From: Marasmius tenuissimus
Lineage: Eukaryota > Basidiomycota > Agaricomycetes > Agaricales > Marasmiaceae
Direction of reading: 5' to 3'
Assembly (NCBI GenBank): GCA_029532415.1
Contig: JAQOTA010000052.1
Coordinates: 3,720,001-3,784,000 of the forward strand
DNA: 64,000 nucleotides
Every line of letters begins with the position of its first letter. The first letter of the stretch is position 1. Made by a program: the position numbers and the translations under genes. This document shows positions 33,277 through 42,953 of the stretch, piece after piece. The notes below the pieces were generated by a model. The model was not told the DNA's origin, made no database searches, and worked only from the letters and a program-made list of their open reading frames with translations.

Positions 33277-33534
33277 TGTTGAATCCGGACTACTGGATAT
33301 ATGGACCGTTGTATCGGGCCGCATATATGCTTCAATCGTTTCACTATGATCTATGCTATTCCTAGTCACTCCTGTTATAGAAGATACAGCCACCTCTGTA
33401 TAGTATATAAGTAGCTCTGTATCTACATGCAATGCCAGTACTTTTACTACTCTCGTTGCTGCCTCTAAGCCTATCTCCAGGTGAGCTAGTCTGTCCCATG
33501 CTGCCACTGCGTGGGCAGGACCTCTGCCTCAACA
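33277..33534 (+). repeat. Copia-B 3' LTR
   Basis: Partner of 20,929-21,186; the single difference is ACCGG there against ACTGG here, a CpG transition. Confidence 0.93.
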
Positions 33535-34299
33535 CCCACTTCAATCAGTAGCCGGGCTTGGGTATTGGGAGCATGTAAATCCATTTGACGGCTGGAGGTT
33601 GTTGGAGATTGTGGTTGGCGCCGCAAAGGAAGTGGCCCGAATTGACTTTAATGGAATTTGGGGTCTATCAAAATAGCAGTCCCGGCGGTGGTAGCAAAGA
33701 ACCACCTCCAGGGTTGTTACAAGATATCAGCTCAATGCAGGACAGGATCCAGGTGCAGCTTAATTGTGTGGATATCTCTTCACAATTGGCTTCATTCTCC
33801 AAAAACTAGGAGATCTCTTACAGCTTCAAGCAATAATCTTTCACTCTCAGGATTATGCAAACAATGAAGTAAGTCTGTCTCTGGTAGACATTCCAAGGGA
33901 CATTTCATAAGTCTCACACCTTGTATGTCTATACAGTGGAGAATGCCCGCTATTGATAATATTATTTGGTTCGTTGGGAGGTATATTGAAAGCAGTTTGT
34001 TGACAGCTGAAGATGCGAAGTCGGTGAGTATCATAATTAGCTGACTGCCAAACCTGCAGTATTTCTTATCCATGAACCACCTAGGTTCCAGCAGTGCGAG
34101 CAGCTATGATGTTGTTTGCCTACCAATGACCAGAACCACCCAGGGAGGCCGAGTTTCATACAAAGGAATGGGCCAAGGCGGTTCTCCGCTGATTGAACAT
34201 TACCGCGGGCTGAATCAAATTCTCCGTAGTGATCTTCATCTTGTGGAGAATGTGAATCTTCAAGTTGGAGAAGGACATATTTTCCATCACGTTCTGTAA
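33535..34299 (+). pseudogene. F-box/LRR pseudogene, segment 4 (C-terminal part)
   Basis: Joined to segment 3 through CCCAC, the frame continues as SVAGLGYWEHVNPFDGW. Frame changes near 33,665 and 33,790 follow; the pieces match the right-arm gene one after another: GVYQNSSPGGGSKE against GVYTNGRPVHANND, VQLNCVD against VELECLD, LQKLGDLLQLQAII against LNRLGKLLSGAESG. The exon ends at a GTAAGT donor (about 33,867), the same place as GAAGTAAGT at 59,113. The next exon has MPAIDNIIWFVGRYIESSLL, and the last (34,072-34,299) RVSYKGMGQGG against RIAYEGTGE. The conserved gene structure with two frameshifts marks a pseudogene. Confidence 0.75.
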
Positions 34300-34406
34300 T
34301 CATGTTTTGATCAGAATACTGTCAATTAAGTCCGACCGAATTAACCCACGCAAGAAGAAAACGTCCAAGGTTCATGCACTGTATGCCTTTGCAATTGATC
34401 ATTACC

Positions 34407-35010
34407 ATGCCCTCAACGCGTTGCGACTTTGACTGCAGGTTTCCTTTCGGGTTTATAAAACAAACTCTCAGCCAATGCGACCAAAAAACTCTACCCACCT
34501 GGGTCCTGCTCTCTTGTCTGCCGTTCTTGTCTGCCTACTTGTTGCTCACAAATCTTTTGGAAATTCAAGGTTGGTGGTGGGAGCGAAGAACAGAGCCTCG
34601 AGATTGCTTCCCTTCCAAAAACAAGTCATTGCACCATTCCAGAGTTCATAAAGGAGCTCAGACTCAATCTGAACCAAGCCGAAATCAACCCAGTTAACGG
34701 CACTACCTCGAGCAATCTCTCGAGTTTCTTTTGTTGGGCCTAACAGATCGCATGCAATTGCTGGAAAAGTTCTGGCCTATGACGGCCTCTAGTGCAACAG
34801 TTCCTCTCTAATTTAGGGCATATTACCGAGCTCGAGTTGCACTTTTTTGAAGAGCATAGTGCGAAGACCTTGATCCAGTTCACTTGTTCATTTACTCGGC
34901 TGGAGGACTTTAAGATGTATAGCGGCTGTTGGGAGCTATCTGATGATGGAATCAACTACATAGGAGTGGATCGAGGCCAGTTCCGTGTTGGGGTATAGTC
35001 TCCGCAATCT
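34407..35010 (+). pseudogene. Second F-box gene, decayed left-arm copy
   Basis: It starts MPSTRCDFDCRFPFGFIKQT, matching MPLTRGDLDCKLPFELVQQI of the intact gene at 55,920. After KTL the frame shifts by one base; the shifted frame reads SCSLVCRSCLPT (F-box end) and TIPEFIKELRLNLNQAEINP, against TVPEFIQETRLNFRESELAT. A stop follows and then NLGHITELELHFFEEHSAKT against SFGHITVLELHLFSEHDARA. Similarity fades near 35,010, where tandem-MATH sequence begins, so the C-terminal half is missing. At least three lesions make it a pseudogene. Confidence 0.75.
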
Positions 35011-35049
35011 CAAGTTGCGAGGATTTTACATTCTACATTACCTCTCGTG

Positions 35050-36022
35050 AGCCCACTTTACAGTCTCTCTTTGTCATATGTCAAGCCGATGGCAACCCAG
35101 ACACTCATCACAATTTTACCGAGACCGTATCCTGACTTTGGTTTCACCTCTTTTGCGGTGAAGAACCGGCTTATGGGAAGTCATTCAGAAGAAATAGGCC
35201 TTGAGGTTTCTGTTTTTCTTCAAGTCTTTGCAGAAGCCTCCAACAGCGATTCAACCTCGGAAAGAGACACCAGCTCAGTAGCTTCGAACGGCGAATTCCA
35301 GTCGTCTCTCGCAGACGACGAACCCGCTTCTGTAAAAGACGGTATAGGCTAATACCCTTCCCTATTTATACAGCCTTCCCTGATGTATACCTTCTTTAGC
35401 CTCCGTCGTCGTGGCAGAGAACATGTCAGCTCCATCTCAAGACCTCCAGTCTGCTACCCTTCGAATCGAGAACTGGAGTGAAGTTTTGGGCGCCCTCTTA
35501 AAGGGTGATGAATTTGAGTATGGCAGATACAAGTGGTATGCCCATGTTCCTTCGCGTACGCCATACAGGCAAATTAGATACCCTGAAAGGCTTACTCTGT
35601 CGAAATCTAGGGTACTCGAGGTCTACCCACGAGGGAAAAAAAAATTTCTCAAACTGGTAACCTGATCGACTTCGACTCCACCATTTCAATCTACTTGCGA
35701 TGTTTGAATCCTCCTGACGCTGGCTGCCGCGCACAGTACATGTTTGCGATTTTCAACATCAACGACCCGATCTGACACCGGGGAAAGGTGTGTCTCGTTC
35801 CATGTCAGCTATAGAACGTAGTTCATGGTTGTGGTTTTCCCTACAGGCTCCACTCAGATGTTCAACCTTAGCACGGGATCCTCGTGGGGGTACCTCCAAT
35901 CGAGAACACGGAGTGCTTTGAGCAAGGGAGTCATGGTTGCGGAAGAAAATTGGGTGCGGATTGAGGGCGATGTTCTTGAATTCACCGTTTTTGTTCGCGT
36001 TGTGTGGGCCCCAAAGTCATAA
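35050..36022 (+). pseudogene. Tandem-MATH gene, truncated and decayed left-arm copy
   Basis: It starts inside the first MATH domain (QSLFVICQADGNPDTHHNFT, a one-base shift, then DFGFTSFAVKNRLMGS) and passes through a likely intron (GTATAG at about 35,343 to TTTAG at about 35,401) into the second MATH domain (DLQSATLRIENWSEVLGALL). A further intron (GTATGC to TCTAG at about 35,610) leads to VLEVYPRG. A run of nine A near 35,637-35,645 is one base out of phase with the following ISQTGNLIDFDSTISIYLRC. The last part reads SALSKGVMVAEENW and FTVFVRVVWAPKS (TAA at 36,020). Intron positions match the right-arm gene at 56,077-57,906. The missing N-terminus and two shifts make it a pseudogene. Confidence 0.75.
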
Positions 36023-36187
36023 ATGTTTGTTTTGTGCGTTGACTTAGCTTGCTCCATCTTGATCTGGTACAATCAAGTATATTCTATTACTCTGAAATCA
36101 TCTTGAGATCCTTGATCTGCCCCTCTGTCCCGATAATTAAGATTTCTGAGACCGCGGACTCGAGGCGAATTACTTTCACAGTAATGT

Positions 36188-36293
36188 TGTAAGGGGGCTC
36201 TCACCGTTACGCCTTACTCATGCGGGCACAATAAGCTAGACCAGGGTTTAATTTAGACCACAGGGTAGATACGTACTCGGAGAGTGTAGATGG
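36188..36293 (-). repeat. Gypsy-B 3' LTR, distal piece
   Basis: It begins TGTAAGGGGG on the + strand and ends with GATGG (36,289-36,293), the Copia-C target duplication. One CpG difference from the right LTR is seen (CATGCG here, CACGCG there). Confidence 0.9.
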
Positions 36294-36604
36294 TGTTGAA
36301 TCCGTGGACTATAATTAGATCCCGGTATATCCGAAGTCCCGGTTCATACTTCCCGCCATCATATTATGCGGGACTATTGTTCCATTTATCATTTCTACTT
36401 ATGATCATATGTACAATTTTCATTGTTATCCTTATATGGTATTCACTATAGTCTCTACATGTATATAAGCTCGTAGTTCTCTATCTGAATCTACAGTGTG
36501 CTTGAGCTTCTACGTCTCGCCTCTACCTCTCTAAACTTCTCTCTGGTAAGTAGTAGTATAGCTATGTTGTAGTCCTCTGCGCTAGGCGTCATGCCGGCTC
36601 ATCA
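36294..36604 (+). repeat. Copia-C 5' LTR
   Basis: TGTTGAATCC...GGCTCATCA; a TATATAAG box lies near 36,460 and a GTAAGTAG donor at 36,546. Confidence 0.95.
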
Positions 36605-36871
36605 GGTTATGGGCCCCGGTTAGCCCGACTACAATGACGAGCGCCTTAATGGCTGCTGTCAGCGACAAGCGCCCCTAGGCTGCTGTCATCGGCTAGCTAG
36701 GCTAGACCTGCATGTTGCCATTGACCTCTTAATTGAGTGCTCGATCTATGGCATTGATGTACGTCCTTCGACGACATCGGATCTCAAGGATCCAATGCTC
36801 CTCGTTGAGCATAGCGCCTTGATGGCTGCTCCCTGTGTTGATTAGACGCATGCTGATGCTGTCTTTTCTAG
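36546..36871 (+). other. Possible 5' leader intron of Copia-C
   Basis: The donor GTAAGT in the LTR and the acceptor GCTGTCTTTTCTAG, 33 bp before the gag ATG (36,905), bound 326 nt that include the primer-binding site. The equivalent stretch in Copia-A is 325 nt. Confidence 0.4.
36605..36619 (+). promoter_or_regulatory. Copia-C primer-binding site, initiator-tRNA anticodon arm type
   Basis: GGTTATGGGCCCCGG follows the LTR directly, as in Copia-A and Copia-B. Confidence 0.7.
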
Positions 36872-36904
36872 ATCCAACACCAAACAACCTAACCTCTTAC
36901 TATC

Positions 36905-39900
36905 ATGTTCGACGTTAAGAAATTCTTCTCCGGTCGCTTCGACGGCACTGGATTCCGCCAGACCTACAACGGCGAAATGGAAGCTGTTACCAAGGCTCAA
37001 GGCCTCTATCGTCACCTCACTGGTCCGGCTAAGAAGCCTACGTACCCGCTGGGGGAACCTATTGTTCCGACCATTACGGTCACTACTCCCCCTGGTGGAA
37101 CTGCTCAACCTGCAGCTGGAACTGACAGTGACGACGAACCTGATCGTCATCCTCCCACTGATGCTCAGATCACGACGTACAATACTGCGCTGGAAGCATG
37201 GGAGGAAAAAGACCTCCAGCTGATGGGTATCATTCAGTTGACCTCTACGAAGGAAGTCTTTGAACCCCTTAAAGACATGGACGCTGCCAAAGCCTGGTCT
37301 ACTATCGTCACCACCTACGGCGAACCAACTCTGTCTGCCATTTATGGCGACTTCGTCAAGCTGGTGTCCTTCCGGCTTACCACCAGTCATCCCCAGGCTG
37401 GCATCGCCAAATTCAAGCACTACATTGAACGTCTTGCCGAGGTCGGGGTTGAACTCCCCGAGTTGATCAAAGCTCTCCTTCTGATTGCAGCTATTCCTCC
37501 CGAATGGGACGCCGCTTCTTCTAAATCTCTTCATGACTACGTCAGGGATCCCAAGGATGAAAACTGCATTACCGTTTCGGAGGTCCATGATGTGATCATG
37601 GTCAAGTACGAACGCCAGAACCCGCAGCTCGCCAACCGCCTCTCTGCGGTGAGGCGTGCTGGTGATCGCGAACCATTGTTTGGTCAGCAGCAGCGTCCGC
37701 CGCAGCAACGTCAGCAGCGTGGACAGCAGCAGCGTGGCCAACAGCGTCAACCACAGCAGCAGCAGCAACGCCCCTCTTCGAACCAGAACAATGGTAAGAA
37801 GAAGAAGCAGCAGCAGCGTGGTACCCGCGGTGGTATCAACCAGCATCAGGGTCCCGGCAACGCCGGCGGTAACAACGGTGGTAACAATCGGTCGCATGGT
37901 CACTCCCATCTGGCATCCTATGCATCCGTCGTAGCTTCCCCCGCTCCTATCCGTCCTTATTCCTCGATCACCGACCGCAGGGAACGTATCGCGTTGAACG
38001 CGGTCAACAACTCCTTGCGTGCCGAGATTGCCAGCGCCCCTCCTGTTCGCGCTATGGGATCACCGCCTCCAGCTCACTTCACCGGTCACTGGGACAAGTC
38101 CTGCGACAGCACCGTCCCTCAGCCAGCTGTAAAGAAGAACCCGGCTGCTATGCAGTCCTTCACCGGCTTTAAGCCATCTCAGTCAGTATTTGATGATGTC
38201 CGTGGAGCACGTTCCCTTGCTGACAGACTTGGTGCCCCCAAGACAGCGCGGTATCTCAAACCCTTCGAACAGATCGTCACGTCCGCCACCAATCGTTCGC
38301 TCCAGGACCGCATTGAACAACCACGTGCGTCCTCGTCCAAGCGTCTTTTGGAGGATGATGAGGGATATGAGGGAGCCGGATCTCCTTCTTCTACTTCTTC
38401 TAAACGCTCTCGTAGCGCTGATCCTGATGAAGATGTAGAGATGGACTGGGGATCTGACGACGGTATGGAAGATATGACCTCTCTATTCGGTAATGATGTT
38501 GACAACGATATTGCCGAAGCTGCAGGGGTTGAGGACGTCCCGGATGACGTCTCTCTTGGATCGTTCCACGATGACAGGCAAGTTCCTTATCTTGACCTGC
38601 TTTCCCAATCTGATGCAACCTTACAGCGATGCTCACAACTAGTTGGTATCAGTAGTTCGCGTCGTAGTCGTAGTGATCTGGCATCACTTGTATCATATTG
38701 CAATGCTATCTCCACCCACTTTGTGGGTTGTACTCAGTGCAAGGGAAAGAAAAGTGTGAACAACGCACAGGGTTGGCTCCTTGATTCTGGTGCCTCCTCT
38801 CATTTCACAAATGATTTGAATGACTTCGCTGAATATGAATCGCTTGATGGTCCTATCGTAAATACTGCGAACAAGGGCAACCCTATACAGATCAAGGGTA
38901 AAGGCACAGTCTTCATTAAGCATAATATCGAAGGACATGACGGGAAACTTACTGAGCGCGTTTCGCGTCTCTATCCTGTCTATTACATACCTCAATTAGA
39001 CATACGTCTACTATCAATGGGAGAGTTCCTTCAAGATGGTCTATCAATTCGTGGAAACGCGAAAAAGCTAGCCTTCTACTCATCACAGCGACGACAGTCG
39101 CTTGTTTCCTACCCTCATATGCCTGGCCAAACCATTTATTGGGTTCACTCGCGGAAAGCATCTGCTGAGTCTTTAATGGCCAAGTCGGTCGTTTACAACG
39201 TCGACTACGATATTGAGCACAGACGCTTTGGGCATCCGTCGGATAAAGCCCTGAATAAAGCTCGGAAACATACGCAAGCTTTCCCACTTGACCTTAAGAT
39301 GCCTACTAAGAAGACACCTCTGTGTCGTGGTTGTGCTGAAGGCAAGATGCATGAGAAATTGTTCCCCAACTCTACAACAAGAGCTTCTAAACCGTTTGAA
39401 CGCATACATTCGGATTTGAAGTCATACCCGGCAGAATTGTATCACCGGTACAAGTACTACATCTCTTTTCTCGATGACTGCACATCCTACGTTTGGACCT
39501 CCAAGCTCAAGACGAAAGACGAGGCAGTACCCGCTTTGAGGGACTTCCTTACTATGGTCAAGACGCAGTTCAATGCTGTCGTCAAGACCTGGATGTCCGA
39601 TGAAGGGGGAGAGTACAAAGGAGATAAGTTCGATGCAGTACTGAAGGAGTATGGGATCCAAAGGGATCAAAGCATACCGTATACACCACAACAAAACGGT
39701 CGTGCTGTGAAGGGGGAGAGTACAAAGGAGATAAGTTCGATGCAGTACTGAAGGAGTATGGGATCCAAAGGGATCAAAGCATACCGTATACACCACAACA
39801 AAACGGTCGTGCTGAACGATTTAACAGGACTATTCATGAGAAGGCTGAAGCTCTTCGTTTTGAAGCTTGTATGCCTCAGTCCTGGTGGGAATTCTGCCAT

Positions 39901-42420
39901 GTGCACGCCGTCCACCTCTACAATCGCACTCCTGTGCAACGTTTGAGCTGGCGAACTCCGTTCGAAATGCTTTACGGCGAAACACCTGATGTTTCACATC
40001 TCCGAGTATTGGGTTGTGCAGCCTATGTCTTCATTCCTGAAGATCGTAGGAAGAATAAGCTCGCTCCTCGTAGTGAGTTGATGACTTTCATCGGCTACCA
40101 AGATGGAATGAAAGGCTTCCTGTTCATGCGAAGTAATAATTCTATATTCAAAGGTAGCACTGCACTATTCGATGAGACGTTATACAATAAGTGTCCTGAT
40201 GCCAAGACTCGTGGCTTCACACCGGTCGGTAGTGAACCATTTACATTGGGTGGAAATCCCAACATTCCTTCGGAAGATGAAGACTCTGATGACGAATGGG
40301 ACGATACTCTGTTCCCAGACCTCAGACGTCGCTCCGAACCTTCTAAGAGATCAGAACCTCAGGTTGACGAACCTGCAGGTGGCCCTGTGCCAGGGGATAT
40401 GCCACTCCCTCAATCTGGTCCTCCGATGCCTTCAGGCGAACCCGCTGTTCCTCCGCCTGCACCAGCAGCGGATGGTCCACGCCGGTCTTCGAGGCAGCGG
40501 AAGGGTACAACGGAACCTGGTAACATATTTGGTGAACAGCGGAACCCAAATAGACCCTCAGACATTATTCGCGACTTAGAGAATAAGAATACTTGGAGAA
40601 ACGTCACTGGAGATAAAGAACCTTCACATCCAGTTGATCGTCCTAGCTCTTCGCGATCTAGGAAAGGGAAAGGTGGTAAAAAGGGGATTCCTGGTTCACT
40701 TCCGCCTCCGCCTGCTCCAGAACCCAGTGGAAGCACTGAGTCGCATGAGGAAGAAAGCGTAGTCGAAAGACTGACCCAAGAAGGGGGAGTAGGATTCGTG
40801 ATTTACCTGTTGAACAATGCCGTTCCAGTTCACGATTCGCTTCCAACGTCCGATACTCCTGATTTCTCTAATATCAGAGAGTGGACACTCCGCGATATTC
40901 TAAAGTTGCCTGTTGAGCAACAGAAGGAATGGAAGACTGCTTGCCACGAAGAACTTGAGGCACTTCGTAAGCGCAAAGTCTTCGAACTCTGTGACTTGCC
41001 TAAAGGTCGCAAAGCCATCAGAAATAGATGGGTCTTCGACGTCAAGTCGAATGGTCGCAAGAAAGCGAGGCTTGTTGCCAAAGGTTTCTCTCAGGTCGAA
41101 GGTGTCGACTTTGATGAGATCTTCTCACCAGTTGTTCGTTATGAAACTGTTCGTATGATGCTTGCTCTCGCAGCTCTCAAGAACTGGTACATCACCTCTG
41201 TTGATGTTAAGAACGCCTTCCTTTATGGCGATCTTGTTGAGGAGATTTACATGGAACAACCTGAAGGCTTCAAAGTCAAGGGCCAAGAACGTAAGGTATT
41301 ACGCCTGCGTCGTGCATTATATGGACTGAAGCAAGCTGCCCTTGAATGGTGGCGAACCCTCAGCTCGTCCATGGAAGTACTAGGCTTCAAACGCCTGACT
41401 TCTGATGCTGGACTCTTCATCTGCAAAGATCCGAAGAGTGGTGAAATTGTGTATGCGATCATTTACGTTGACGATGCACTCTTCATGGGTCCTAACAAAG
41501 CTTTTGTTGACAAGAAGAAAGCCGAGTTCATGGCTCGATGGGAATGTCGTGATATGGGCAATGCTAGCGAGTTTCTCCGCATGAGCATTCGTCGCGAAGG
41601 CAATAAGATCATGATTGACCAGAAGGATTATCTGAAGAAAGTCCTTGAACGTTTCGGGATGCAGAATGCGAAAGGTGCTCCTACGCCCTTACCAGCTGGC
41701 TATGTGCCAACTCCCAACGATGGTCCAGTCAATCCTGCCATTCGATCCAAGTTCCAGTCTGTGATTGGGTCGCTTCTGTACATTATGCTGGGCACACGTC
41801 CTGATATTGCCTATGCAGTTACAAAGCTTTCCCAGTTCTCTTCTAATCCAACGAAGGAACACCTCGATAAAGCGCTCTACATCTGCCGCTATCTTGCTGG
41901 CACATCAGATTATTCACTTGTCTATGATGGTGACTCTGATGGAGGTCTTCTTGCGTTCACAGACTCGGATTGGGCTGCCGATCCCATCAAACGCCGTTCG
42001 ATAACTGGCTACTTCTTCAAGTTAGCAGGCGGCATCTTCTCGTGGCAATCACACGCCCAGAAGACTGTAGCTCTTTCTTCCACTGAAGCTGAGTATATGG
42101 CACTGTCGGATTGCAGTCGTCAAGCTTCCTGGATAAGATCGCTACTCTCTGAACTTGGAATCGACTTAGGTTCTATTCCAATCTGCGGAGACAATCAAGG
42201 CTCTATCTTCATTGCATCTAATCCGGTTCAAGAACGCCGAACCAAGCACATCGATATTCGATATCATTATATTCGATCGTGTGTTGAAGATGGCAAAGTC
42301 GAGTTGTTCTTTATTGAAGGAGTCTATAATCCCGCAGATATGTTTACGAAGAATCTCGGACATGAGAAGTTCTTACGGTTCAGAGATCACCTTGGACTTG
42401 AATTCTATTCGTCCACTTGA
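36905..42420 (+). pseudogene. Copia-C polyprotein: Gag, protease, integrase, RT, RNase H (broken by a 107-bp duplication)
   Basis: It begins MFDVKKFFSGRFDGTGFRQT. Gag has a long Gln-rich and Arg-rich stretch; protease WLLDSGASSHFTNDL; integrase HRRFGHPSDKALNKARKH, CRGCAEGKM, SFLDDCTSYVWTS, EGGEYKGD and IPYTPQQNGRAERFNR; RT SVDVKNAFLYGDLVEEIYME and IIYVDDALFMGPNKAF; RNase H LLAFTDSDWAADPIKRRSIT, ALSSTEAEYMALSDCSRQ and HIDIRYHYIRSCVEDGK. The first frame stops at 39,751. The second is open from 39,709 to TGA at 42,418-42,420. The break is caused only by the exact tandem copy at 39,601-39,814. Apart from this the element looks competent. Confidence 0.93.
39601..39814 (+). repeat. Exact 107-bp tandem duplication in Copia-C integrase
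   Basis: Bases 39,601-39,707 repeat at 39,708-39,814, each starting TGAAGGGGGAGAGTAC and ending CGGTCGTGCTG. As 107 is not a multiple of three, the frame is lost. Copia-A has one copy. No mismatch between the two copies was seen, so the event is recent, or it is an assembly artefact. Confidence 0.9.
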
Positions 42421-42462
42421 TTCGCTCAGATGCGCTTTTCAGCTGCACTTAGCGAGGGGGTG

Positions 42463-42773
42463 TGTTGAATCCGTGGACTATAATTAGATCCCGGTATATC
42501 CGAAGTCCCGGTTCATACTTCCCGCCATCATATTATGCGGGACTATTGTTCCATTTATCATTTCTACTTATGATCATATGTACAATTTACATTGTTATCC
42601 TTATATGGTATTCACTATAGTCTCTACATGTATATAAGCTCGTAGTTCTCTATCTGAATCTACAGTGTGCTTGAGCTTCTACGTCTCGCCTCTACCTCTC
42701 TAAACTTCTCTCTGGTAAGTAGTAGTATAGCTATGTTGTAGTCCTCTGCGCTAGGCGTCATGCCGGCTCATCA
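42463..42773 (+). repeat. Copia-C 3' LTR
   Basis: Partner of 36,294-36,604 with one substitution; preceded by the tract GCGAGGGGGTG. Confidence 0.95.
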
Positions 42774-42897
42774 GATGGGCGTAGTGAAAGTAAAAGATAG
42801 ATAACTACTTAGCTTTAGCCACACTTATATACCTGAGTATCGTGAGAAAGTATGAGAAAGTAATAATATTATAGGAAAATAATATATATTCGTTACA
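42774..42897 (-). repeat. Gypsy-B 3' LTR, proximal piece
   Basis: It begins with the second GATGG copy and ends CGTTACA. The adjoining + strand CTCTCCCCCAC is the polypurine tract in element orientation (GTGGGGGAGAG). Confidence 0.9.
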
Positions 42898-42953
42898 CTC
42901 TCCCCCACAAGATCCTAGCAGGGATATGAGAATAGAACGGATGCACCGAATGC

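Larger units (their letters stand above)
20929..33534 (+). mobile_element. Copia-B: young full-length Ty1/copia element, split by Gypsy-C
   Basis: Two 258-bp LTRs (20,929-21,186 and 33,277-33,534) differ at a single CpG site and are flanked by the 5-bp duplication CCCAC. Without Gypsy-C it is about 6.1 kb. It has the initiator-tRNA type primer site, one long polyprotein frame, and the tract GAGGGGGAG right before the 3' LTR. It is related to Copia-A and Copia-C in pol but differs in its LTR and Gag start. It landed in the same F-box/LRR exon as Gypsy-A, 253 host bases further along. Confidence 0.94.
36294..42773 (+). mobile_element. Copia-C: young Ty1/copia element inserted in the Gypsy-B LTR
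   Basis: Two 311-bp LTRs (36,294-36,604 and 42,463-42,773) differ at one site (T or A in GTACAATTTNCATTG) and are flanked by GATGG on both sides. Total length is 6,480 bp. It is the close relative of Copia-A. The single polyprotein frame is open except for a 107-bp tandem duplication in integrase. The insertion is the youngest event in the Gypsy-B stack. Confidence 0.95.

Noticed and set aside
36842..37909. 355-codon minus-strand frame with Leu-rich, membrane-like stretches
   Set aside because: It is the antisense of the Gln-rich Copia-C Gag; CAG repeats read backwards give Leu runs. The same shadow appears at 17,320-17,754 opposite Copia-A.
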